A stretch of 64,000 nt of DNA from positions 1-64,000 of the forward strand of contig JAEUHS010000052.1 in assembly GCA_016794035.1 (NCBI GenBank), written 5' to 3'. Origin of the DNA: Planctomycetota bacterium (GTDB taxonomy: Bacteria; Planctomycetota; UBA1135; UBA2386). Position 1 is the stretch's first letter. Every line of letters begins with the position of its first letter. A program made the translations under genes and the position numbers. The notes below the pieces were generated by a model. It saw nothing but the letters and a program-made list of their open reading frames with translations. It was not told where the DNA came from and did not search any database. Positions 1 through 7,227 of this stretch are shown here, one piece after another.

Positions 1-303
1 GTGCACGGGGAACACGTGCTTGTAGCCGGTCAGCTTGCGCACCACGGCCTCCAACTCGAAGAACGACTTGCAGCCGGCGTAGCTCTCGTCGCCGGTCATG
101 ATCGCCGCCCACTGCTGCGCCGACATCGCGCCGGTGCCGGAGTCGGTCAGCAGGTCGATCATCACGTCCTCGGCGCGCAGCCGGAACAGGTTGTGGTGCG
201 CCGCGTCGAGCAGCCGCGCGCGTTCGGCTTCGGTCGTGATCCGAAACGGCTCGACGGACTTGATGCGGAACGGTTCGAGGACGGTCTTCACGTCGCTCAG
301 CAT
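1..303 (-). CDS. Tryptophanase / tyrosine phenol-lyase family, N-terminal fragment
   Basis: The first 101 codons of a PLP-dependent beta-eliminating lyase read leftwards off the window edge. Visible motifs are typical of TnaA and Tpl: [14 protein letters not shown] near the start, then [19 protein letters not shown] around residues 45-65, then [11 protein letters not shown] and YKHVFPVH at the edge. The family splits L-tryptophan to indole, or L-tyrosine to phenol, plus pyruvate and ammonia in the cytoplasm. The EPFRIKSVE segment and the MSAQQW stretch look closer to tyrosine phenol-lyase than to E. coli tryptophanase, but the substrate-defining residues and the PLP lysine lie outside the window, so specificity is open. 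The ATG at 303 is chosen because it sits a few residues before the conserved EPFRI motif. An in-frame GTG lies at 321. Confidence 0.88.
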   Translation of the reverse strand, partial: MLSDVKTVLEPFRIKSVEPFRITTEAERARLLDAAHHNLFRLRAEDVMIDLLTDSGTGAMSAQQWAAIMTGDESYAGCKSFFELEAVVRKLTGYKHVFPVH

Positions 304-439
304 CGCCGCTGCGAGGTGCACCGCCGAGCCGCAGAGCGGCGTAGACGGCATGGCACGAAGGGCGGTGCCGCCGGCCGGCGGCAGGCGGCGATCGTCACGC
401 GACCGGGGAGGAGTCACCGGCCTCGGCCCGGCAGGCCCC

Positions 440-457
440 GGCGGTGAGAACGCCGCC
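440..457. terminator. Weak GC hairpin after the exported-protein gene
   Basis: GGCGG at 440-444 pairs with CCGCC at 453-457 around an 8-base loop. It starts immediately after the stop codon of the 460-1410 gene and before the lyase gene. There is no T tract on the minus strand, so a terminator role is only a guess. Confidence 0.25.
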
Positions 458-459
458 CG

Positions 460-1410
460 TCACCGCAGCCGCAGCAGGAACTTCGTCGCGTCGTCGAGTT
501 CCGGCGCTTCGGCCAGTCCGTGCCTGGCGAACTGGACCGTGTAGAGCAACACGGACTCCTGCTTGCCGGGCTTGCGGGTCGGCAGACCGTCCTTCCACGC
601 CGGCTTCGCCTCGCCTGCCTGCTCGTCTTCGTCGGCCTCGGCATCCTCGGCGGCGCCGGCACCCTGCACCTGCACCTGGAAGGCGCCGAAGCCGCCGGTC
701 TGCTCGTAGACCTTGACGGCGACCTGCAGCAGGTCGCCGTTGTCGGGGTCGACGGCCAGCGCCAGGTGCACCGAACACTCGGTGTCGGGCAGCTGCATGT
801 CGCCGAAGCCGCCGCCGACGACGAACACCGCGCCGAAGCTGCCGCCGACCTCCGGCAGGACGCCGCTGTCGACGAACTCGCGGGCCAGTTCGTGCTCGAG
901 CTTCAGCGACAGCACCGCGACCCGGCGCTCGCCGACCTTGTCCGCGGTGACGTTCTCGACCCGCCGCGCCGCCGCCGGCAACCCCTGCAGCACCGTGCAG
1001 AGCAGGCTCGGGTCGAGCGTGAACGGCACCGCCCGCCCGGAACCGAGCTTCTTCGCCCGCAGCTTCCATGCGTCGCCGACCTTGGTGACCATGCGGCCGC
1101 CGTGCCGCAGGAAGCGGTCGTGGTCGGTCTCGCCCCAGACCAGCCCTTGCTGCCAGCCGCCTTCGACCACGACCTGCTCGCCGCCGATCGGGAAGCCGGC
1201 GCCGCGCATCATCGCCAGATCGTGCGACTCCGTGGTGCGGAACGTGCCGCGCCCGAACGCCTGCAGCTTCGCGAGGGCGGTGTCGACCAGCCGGGCGGCG
1301 GCCGGCGAGTCGGCGGCGGGCAGCGCGGGCACGGGCGGCGCCACGGGCGCGTCGCCTTGCGCCGGCAAGGACACGAGCAGGGTGCAGACAGCGGCGAGCG
1401 GGATTCGCAT
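460..1410 (-). CDS. Exported protein of unknown function
   Basis: This 316-residue protein starts with a clear Sec signal peptide (MRIPLAAVCTLLVSLPAQG, cleavage after about residue 19) followed by a proline/alanine-rich linker. The rest is soluble, with no membrane segments, and contains an acidic stretch near residue 265 rich in Asp, Glu and Ala. I recognise no catalytic motif. The size, linker and tone resemble periplasmic proteins such as the one at 9348-11084. It lies upstream of the lyase gene on the same strand with a 156-bp gap, so co-transcription is uncertain. The ATG at 1410 is preferred because it directly precedes the signal peptide; the longer reading frame further upstream has no coding character. 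Confidence 0.75.
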   Translation of the reverse strand: MRIPLAAVCTLLVSLPAQGDAPVAPPVPALPAADSPAAARLVDTALAKLQAFGRGTFRTTESHDLAMMRGAGFPIGGEQVVVEGGWQQGLVWGETDHDRFLRHGGRMVTKVGDAWKLRAKKLGSGRAVPFTLDPSLLCTVLQGLPAAARRVENVTADKVGERRVAVLSLKLEHELAREFVDSGVLPEVGGSFGAVFVVGGGFGDMQLPDTECSVHLALAVDPDNGDLLQVAVKVYEQTGGFGAFQVQVQGAGAAEDAEADEDEQAGEAKPAWKDGLPTRKPGKQESVLLYTVQFARHGLAEAPELDDATKFLLRLR

Positions 1411-1491
1411 GAGGGCCTCGGAGTCCGGCGATCATACGCGGCGCACCGGCGACCGGCCCGCGGCGCCGCCTCGGCGACGGCGGCCACCGGG

Positions 1492-1704
1492 TCACGGCTG
1501 CAGCGTGATCGACAGCCCGCGCGAGGACGCCAACTCGTGCCATCCCGGACTGCAGGTGTCGCCCAGCCCGGCGTCGGCCAGCCAGAACGACTGCACATGC
1601 AGGGTGACGCCGGCGAAGTCGAACGACTGCGCGATCAGGCTGCGCGGCGACAGCAAGGCGACTGCGAATGTCGTCGGGCGCATGGGCGTACGTGCCCTTG
1701 GCAC
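1492..1704 (-). pseudogene. Possible remnant of a secreted protein's C-terminal module
   Basis: The 327-bp gap between 1411 and 1737 holds no intact gene, but this short frame ends in a pattern (LHVQSFWLADAG, then GLSITLQP and stop) that resembles the C-terminus of the LamG protein at 15578-16714 (AWAVQSMVLDPCG, then ALSLAVLP and stop). In both, a hydrophobic strand with Q-S is followed by a short Gly/Ser-rich turn and a final strand ending in Leu-x-Pro. No signal peptide or upstream domain survives in frame. It may be the decayed tail of a secreted protein gene. A chance match in a short frame cannot be excluded. Confidence 0.3.
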
Positions 1705-1737
1705 TGCGAACCCGTGGGCGCAACCGGCCGCCCCGCC

Positions 1738-2154
1738 TCACGCGCCGCCAACGGCCACCAGCGTCGCCCACCCGACCAGACACCCGAACAGCAGCGGCAG
1801 CAGGCAGCCCTTCTTCGCGCCGGCGGGCACCGGCACGACACGGTCGAGCAGGTCCTTCGCCTCCTTCAGGCCGAGCCCGCGCTGTTCGCGCAGCAGCTTG
1901 ATGGCTTCGATGCGGTTGCCGGCCGCCGCAGCCGCGAGCACGTCGGGCGGCAGGTCCTCCGCGGCCGTGGCGGCAGCGCGCGCCTCGAGCTGCTGCAGCA
2001 CGTGCGCCGGCACCGGCGCGCCGCTGCCGACCGCGTCGATGATGCTCTTGGCGTCGGCGAGGCCGAGCCCGGTCGCCTCGCGCAGCAGCCGGATCGCCTC
2101 GATCTTGTGACCGGCGGCGACCAGTTCGGCGATGTGTTGTGGGATGTCGGTCAT
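1738..2154 (-). CDS. Tandem L7/L12-C-terminal-like protein with a C-terminal membrane segment
   Basis: The 138-residue product has two copies of a helix pair of the kind found in the C-terminal domain of ribosomal protein bL12: HKIEAIRLLREATGLGLADAK at about residues 16-36 and NRIEAIKLLREQRGLGLKEAK at about 80-100. They are separated by an Ala-rich linker and followed by one hydrophobic segment near residues 116-136. It is not a ribosomal protein, because the L10-binding N-terminal domain is absent and a membrane anchor is present. Its ATG overlaps the TGA of the upstream M14 peptidase gene (ATGA, 2151-2154), so the two are probably translated together. The function is unknown. The long reading frame extending upstream to 2610 is a shadow of the peptidase gene. 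Confidence 0.8.
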   Translation of the reverse strand: MTDIPQHIAELVAAGHKIEAIRLLREATGLGLADAKSIIDAVGSGAPVPAHVLQQLEARAAATAAEDLPPDVLAAAAAGNRIEAIKLLREQRGLGLKEAKDLLDRVVPVPAGAKKGCLLPLLFGCLVGWATLVAVGGA

Positions 2155-4823
2155 CGTTCCTGCTCCTTGCCGGCCGTGAGAATGCCCTGGAAGAACAGCT
2201 TGCAGGTGCCGAGCGGCTGGCCGCGATAGGTGACGTCGGGCCCGTACAGCAGCACGCGGCCCCTGCCGACGTGCGCGCACAGCACCGCCGCCTTGCCGGC
2301 CAGGTACTGTTCGCCGATCGCCCAGCCGCTGAGCAACGGGTCCATCGTGCGATAGCGCGCGACGACGTCGATCGGCGCGCGTGGGTCTTCGACCGCCAGC
2401 AGCACCGAGCTGCCGGTCACCATCGCCGCGAGCTCGCGCGAGCAGCCGCGCGCGACCGGGTGCCGGGTGTCGACCTCGAGCGCGAGCAGCGAACCGGGCA
2501 CGAAGAACTCGTCGCGGCGCGTGCGGCGTTCGGCGTCGTCGCGGGTCTCGTCGACGACGTGCGTGCCGACCTTGACCGGCAGGTCGAAGTGGCGCACGAC
2601 CTTGTCGCATTCGCCGCCGAGCGCGATCAGCGTGCCGCCCGCTTCGACGAACGTGCGCAGCGCCGGCAGCGCGTGCTCACCGGTCAGGCGCGTCGCACGC
2701 GACGCGAGGTTGCTCCAGTCCTCGAACGGCGGCAGCGCCGCGGCGAGCGCCGGGAGGTTCTGTTCGTCGATGCGCTGCGCGGCGCGCTCGAGATCGCGCG
2801 GGCCCGGCAGGCCGGTGTGGAACACCAGCACGTCGAAGTCGCGCGCGAGGTCGCCGGCCTCGATGCGATCGCCCCAGACCTGCTGCACCGGGAAGCCGAA
2901 CTCCTGCAGCAGCCACTGGTCCCAGCCGGTCGGCATGTGGCCGCCGAAGACGTCGAACAGGCCGAGTCGCGGCGCGCGCACCGGTTGCCGCGCTTCGCGC
3001 GTCGACACCTCGGCGGCCACGGCGCGCACGCCGAGCGTCGCCGCCGCGTCGCGCAGCACCGTCGTCGCCGCGTCGCTGCGCGGGATCCAGTAGTGTCCGA
3101 GCGGCGACCATTCGACCTCGCAGCCGGCCGCCAGCAGCCGGTTGACGGCGATCGTGCTGTGGCTGTCGCGCGGATCGAGTTGCCAGCCTGCCCCCGGCGA
3201 CGCGAGCAGCTGTGCGGCGAAGCGCTCGCCGTCGGCGACCGGCGCGAACGGCCCGTCGAGCGCCTCGAAGCAACGCTCCACCTGCACGTCCATCTGCAGC
3301 GCCAGCGTCCAGCCGGCCGAGTCGTACGGCGGCACCGGCTTGCCGTCGCGCACGTCGTCGGGATGCCACTGCGGCTCGAACTGGTCGAGCACGTGGGCGC
3401 GGTAGGCCTGGTCGCATCGCACCACCAGCGACCCCGCGGGCATCACGGCACCGTTGATCGGGAACGCCGCCGTCGCCCGCTGCACCTCGACCCCGCAGCG
3501 CATCAGCGCGCGCGCGAACCGCTGCGCCGCGCTCCAGTCGGGCTGGTCGCTGCGCAGCACGTAGGCGCGCGGATCGCGCAGCAGGGGATCGGCGAACACC
3601 GACTCAGGATCGGCGCGCATGCGGGCCGCGTCGACCAGCCGCGGCGTCGGCGTCCAGTGGTCCCGGCTGCCGCGCTCGATCGCGCGGCTCGCCATCGTCC
3701 AGATGCCGAGCAGCACCTCCTCGCGGTGGCGCGCCGCGTAGTCGAGGATCGCGAAGTTCGCGGTCTGCAGGTACTCGACCGTCTGCCGCGCGTGCCAGAG
3801 CTGGCTCGGCACCGGATCCGGGTAGTCACCGCTCGGCAGGCGGCGTTCGAGGGTCTGCACGATGGGCGTCGGTTCGGGCTTGCCGAACGCCTCGGTCAGG
3901 ATGCCGATCACGTTGTGGAAGTAGCCGGTCGAGCGCAGGCCGCCGTTCCACCAGCCCGAGTACGGCGCGCCGCTGCGCGAGATCACGCCGGGTTTGCCCT
4001 CGAACGCGAAGCGCTGGTTCATGTGCGCGCTGACGATCTCGATGCCGCGCACGACCATCGGGTCGGTGTAGTAGTTGTGCGGATCGCGGAACGGCGGCGT
4101 GAACACGATCGTGCCGGCCGGCGCCGACTGGTGGTGGTTGTAGACGATCTGCGGGCACCAGTCGGTGTAGAAGACGCGGTTGGCGTTCTGCGCCTCGAGC
4201 TGGTTGCAGGCGTAGAAGTCGCGGTTGTTGTCGTGGCCGACGTAGCGCTGGTAGAGCACCGGGATCGTCATGCGGCCGGTCGCGCGGTAGGCGTTCGCGA
4301 CCAGTTCGTAGCCGTCGGGGTTGACCGGGCAGACCAGCAGCACGACCTCGTCGAGGATGCGGGCCACCTCTTCGTCGTCGCGCGAGGCCATCTGCCAGAC
4401 CAGTTCGAGGATGTTCTGGCCGGCGATCGCCTCGGTCGCGTGCAGACCGCCGTCGATCCAGACCACCGCGCGGCCTTCGTTCGCCAACGCGCGCGCGGTC
4501 GCCGCGTCGCCGCGGCCCTGCGCCAGCTGGCAGCTGATCGCGCGCAGGCGTTCGCGGCGCGCCTGGTTGGCCGGCGACGTGATCACGGCCATCTGCATGC
4601 GCTGGCCGTAGCTGGTCGCGCCCATGTCGACGAGGCGCACGCGCGGCGTCGCCGCCTCGACGGCGCGGAACCAGCGCACCATGTCGGTGTAGTTGCACAG
4701 CCGGCCGTCGGCGCCGACCTCGTGGCCGAGGAACGCCAGCGGACTCGGCGCCTGCGCGGCGACCGCGGCCGTGAAGACCGCGACAACGGCCAGCGAAACG
4801 ATGGACGACGGGAGGGCACGCAT
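2151..4823 (-). CDS. Secreted M14-family zinc carboxypeptidase with a C-terminal amidotransferase-like domain
   Basis: This 890-residue exported protein starts with a signal peptide (cleavage after about residue 24, ending AVAAQA). The peptidase domain spans roughly residues 35-330. It shows the zinc motif H-A-T-E in GGLHATEAIAG near residue 127, the CPVNPDGYE substrate-binding segment, the third zinc ligand candidate in YNHHQS near residue 228, and a candidate catalytic glutamate in ILTEAFG near residue 311. A C-terminal region of roughly 250 residues (from about RLGLFDVFGGHMPTGWDQW) looks like the class-I glutamine-amidotransferase-like fold found at the end of many large bacterial M14 proteins. 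It should trim peptides outside the cytoplasmic membrane. The gene is divergent from the DNA methylase, with only 13 bp between the start codons. Confidence 0.88.
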   Translation of the reverse strand: MRALPSSIVSLAVVAVFTAAVAAQAPSPLAFLGHEVGADGRLCNYTDMVRWFRAVEAATPRVRLVDMGATSYGQRMQMAVITSPANQARRERLRAISCQLAQGRGDAATARALANEGRAVVWIDGGLHATEAIAGQNILELVWQMASRDDEEVARILDEVVLLVCPVNPDGYELVANAYRATGRMTIPVLYQRYVGHDNNRDFYACNQLEAQNANRVFYTDWCPQIVYNHHQSAPAGTIVFTPPFRDPHNYYTDPMVVRGIEIVSAHMNQRFAFEGKPGVISRSGAPYSGWWNGGLRSTGYFHNVIGILTEAFGKPEPTPIVQTLERRLPSGDYPDPVPSQLWHARQTVEYLQTANFAILDYAARHREEVLLGIWTMASRAIERGSRDHWTPTPRLVDAARMRADPESVFADPLLRDPRAYVLRSDQPDWSAAQRFARALMRCGVEVQRATAAFPINGAVMPAGSLVVRCDQAYRAHVLDQFEPQWHPDDVRDGKPVPPYDSAGWTLALQMDVQVERCFEALDGPFAPVADGERFAAQLLASPGAGWQLDPRDSHSTIAVNRLLAAGCEVEWSPLGHYWIPRSDAATTVLRDAAATLGVRAVAAEVSTREARQPVRAPRLGLFDVFGGHMPTGWDQWLLQEFGFPVQQVWGDRIEAGDLARDFDVLVFHTGLPGPRDLERAAQRIDEQNLPALAAALPPFEDWSNLASRATRLTGEHALPALRTFVEAGGTLIALGGECDKVVRHFDLPVKVGTHVVDETRDDAERRTRRDEFFVPGSLLALEVDTRHPVARGCSRELAAMVTGSSVLLAVEDPRAPIDVVARYRTMDPLLSGWAIGEQYLAGKAAVLCAHVGRGRVLLYGPDVTYRGQPLGTCKLFFQGILTAGKEQER

Positions 4824-4836
4824 GCGCCGCCATGGT

Positions 4837-6090
4837 ATGCACAGACCCCGCTCCGATCCCGTGCGCTACGACCGACGACACCACGCCGCCCGCCACACCG
4901 ACGAATACGTCTTCCACCAGCTGCTGCCCTACCTCGGCAACAAGAGGCACCTGCTGGACGTGATCGGCGAGGCGCTCGATGCGACCGGCCTGCGGCCGTA
5001 CGACAGCACGTTCGTCGACGCGTTCGCCGGCAGCGGCGTCGTGTCGCGCTTCGCCAAGCAGCGTGGCTTCCAGGTCGTCAGCAACGACTGGGAGCCCTAC
5101 GCGCAGGTGCTCAACACCGCGGCGATCGCCTGCGACGGCCCACCCGCGTGCACGGCGCTCGGCGGCTACGAGGCGGCGATCGCGACGCTGAACGCGCTGC
5201 CCGGCGTCGACGGCTGGGTCACACGGCACCTGTGCCCCGCCGACGACGCGGCGCCCGACCCGACCCACGAACGCCTGTTCTACCGCCGGGCGACCGGCCG
5301 CCGCATCGATGCGATCCGTGCCTGCATCGCCGAGTGGCAGCAGAACGGCCACGTCGACACCGCCGGCGCCGCCTGCCTGCTGGCGCCGCTGCTGTACCAG
5401 GCGTGCTGGCTCGCCAACACCAGCGGCGTGTTCAAGGGCTTCCACGCCGGCTGGGGCGGCAGCAACGGCACCGCGCTGCACCGCATCCTCGCCGACCTGT
5501 GGCTGTCGCCGCAGCGCTTCCTCGCCAACGATCGCGGTCATCGGGTGCTCTGCACCGACGCGATGCACCTGCACCAGGAGCTGCCGGCCAGGCCCGACGT
5601 CGTCTACGTCGATCCGCCGTACAACCAGCATCCCTACGCCAGCAACTACCACGTGCTGAACTCGCTGGTCGTCTGGGACCGGCCCGACCTGCCGCCGCCG
5701 AGCGAACGCGGCTGGAAGGCGGCCATCCGGCCGGACTGGCGCGAGCGCCGGAGCCCGTTCAACGACCGCCGCGCCGCGGCGGGAGCGTTCGCCCGGCTGC
5801 TCGACCGCCTCGACGCGCCGTGGCTGCTGGTCAGCTACAGCACCGACGGCACGATCCCGCTCGAGGACTTCGTCACCGCGGCTGCCGACCGCGGCGCGCT
5901 GCGCGTGTTCTGCCGCAGCTACAAGCGCTACCGCACGAGCCCGACGCGCCCGTCGCCACGCCCTCGCAACGTCGAGTTCGTGCTCAACATCGACACCCGC
6001 CGCCGCGACGGCGGAGCCGCGACCAACGCCCTCGCCGAGATCCGCGCCTGTGCCGACGAGGTCGACGCCGCCGGCAGAGACGGAACGTGA
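4837..6090 (+). CDS. D12-class N6-adenine DNA methyltransferase
   Basis: The product (about 417 residues) carries the hallmarks of the D12 class of adenine methylases. These are LLPYLGNKRHLL near residue 25, the SAM-binding motif FVDAFAGSGVVS near residue 50, and the catalytic motif DPPYNQHPYASNYH near residue 260. It would transfer a methyl group from SAM to N6 of adenine in a specific DNA site. No restriction endonuclease or specificity subunit is nearby, so it looks like an orphan methylase or the methylase half of a system whose partner lies elsewhere. The ATG at 4837 is the last candidate before the conserved core; an in-frame ATG at 4822 would overlap the start of the divergent M14 gene. 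The recognition sequence cannot be read from the protein by eye. Confidence 0.88.
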   Translation: MHRPRSDPVRYDRRHHAARHTDEYVFHQLLPYLGNKRHLLDVIGEALDATGLRPYDSTFVDAFAGSGVVSRFAKQRGFQVVSNDWEPYAQVLNTAAIACDGPPACTALGGYEAAIATLNALPGVDGWVTRHLCPADDAAPDPTHERLFYRRATGRRIDAIRACIAEWQQNGHVDTAGAACLLAPLLYQACWLANTSGVFKGFHAGWGGSNGTALHRILADLWLSPQRFLANDRGHRVLCTDAMHLHQELPARPDVVYVDPPYNQHPYASNYHVLNSLVVWDRPDLPPPSERGWKAAIRPDWRERRSPFNDRRAAAGAFARLLDRLDAPWLLVSYSTDGTIPLEDFVTAAADRGALRVFCRSYKRYRTSPTRPSPRPRNVEFVLNIDTRRRDGGAATNALAEIRACADEVDAAGRDGT

Positions 6091-6229
6091 GCTACCGAGG
6101 AACGGGCGGGGTGGCGGCTACGCCCGCCCATGCTGGCGCTGACGGCGCTGCGCGCCGCAGCTCAGCGGCGACCGGCCAAGTCGCACCGTGGCTCCATGCC
6201 TTGGGGACCGTGTCCTCACGGATGGAGTG

Positions 6230-7213
6230 CTACTGCGGCTTCTTCGGCGCCGGCAGGTAGTGCACGCCGTTCTCGCTGCGCGTGCTGTCGAGCGCGAACG
6301 CGTCGCGGTTGTCGAGGAAGTCGATCACGTACTTGCTCTGGATCGCGAAGTTCAGGCCCTGGAAGCCCTGGTAGCCGGCGCTGTTGACGCCGACGACTTC
6401 GCCGCGCAGGTTGAACAGCGGACCGCCCGAGTTGCCGGGATTGATCGGCGTCGTGATCTGGAAGTGGCAGCGGCCTTCGAACGTGCGGTTCGTGACGCTG
6501 ATGATGCCGCTGCTGACGGTGCGGTCGAGGCCGATCGGCGCGCCGATCGCGTAGACCGTGTCGCCGACGCGCATCGCGTCGCTGTCGCCGAGGAACACCG
6601 TCTTCAACGGCAGGTCCTGCGGCGGCTCCATCTTCACCAGCGCGAGATCCAGCGTCGGCGCGATCGCGGCGACCTTGCACTTGCGCACCGTGCGCGGCTC
6701 GAAGCCGTTCCTGCCGACCTGGTAGACGACGACGTCGACCTCGACCTCGCGCTCGACGACGTGGAAGTTGGTGACGATCCAGCCATCGGCGTGCGTGACG
6801 AAGCCCGAGCCCTGGCCGCCGGCGGCCTCGATCTTGACCACGGCCTCGCCCATGACCTTCGCGCCCTCGGCGACCGAACGCTCCGGCAGCTCGGCGCGCG
6901 ACCACAGCGCGCGCCGTTCGACGCGGCCGGTGCGCGCGCCGTCGACCGACTCGCGGTGCAGAACGGCGGCGGTCGGCACCTTCAGCACGTCGAAGCCGAC
7001 GTCGAGGAAGATCGTGCTCTCGCTGACGCGCAGCACACGGCCCTGCAGTCTGCAGCCGTTGCCGAGATCGAGCGCCTCGACCCGACCCTCGACGGGGCCC
7101 TCGACCCGGTCGACGACGGCCGGCCGCGTCTCGACGATCGACGGCGGCGCCGGCGGCGGATCTTGCCAGCAGAACAGCACGGTCATGGTTGCGAGCAGCA
7201 TCGCCACAACCAT
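6230..7213 (-). CDS. Exported trypsin-like (HtrA-type) serine protease
   Basis: This 327-residue protein has a hydrophobic N-terminus (a signal peptide or anchor ending near residue 16). An N-terminal segment of about 90 residues is followed by a chymotrypsin-fold protease domain at about 115-300. The triad is visible: His in NFHVVE (near 149), Asp in TLDLALVK (near 188) and Ser in NPGNSGGPLF (near 260). The oxyanion-hole context and GSGFV loop are those of the DegP/HtrA family. No PDZ domain follows, so it is shorter than DegP and ends about 45 residues after the catalytic domain. It probably degrades or senses misfolded envelope proteins. Its start and that of the divergent gene at 7228 are 14 bp apart; in-frame ATGs at 7201 and 7186 are alternatives. 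Confidence 0.88.
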   Translation of the reverse strand: MVVAMLLATMTVLFCWQDPPPAPPSIVETRPAVVDRVEGPVEGRVEALDLGNGCRLQGRVLRVSESTIFLDVGFDVLKVPTAAVLHRESVDGARTGRVERRALWSRAELPERSVAEGAKVMGEAVVKIEAAGGQGSGFVTHADGWIVTNFHVVEREVEVDVVVYQVGRNGFEPRTVRKCKVAAIAPTLDLALVKMEPPQDLPLKTVFLGDSDAMRVGDTVYAIGAPIGLDRTVSSGIISVTNRTFEGRCHFQITTPINPGNSGGPLFNLRGEVVGVNSAGYQGFQGLNFAIQSKYVIDFLDNRDAFALDSTRSENGVHYLPAPKKPQ

Positions 7214-7227
7214 AGATTGCGGTCCGG

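Noticed and set aside
2139-6260. Plus-strand frame of 1373 codons over the M14 peptidase and methylase
   Set aside because: The composition is repetitive Arg/Ala/Asp and it crosses two recognised genes on both strands, so it is an artefact of high GC.
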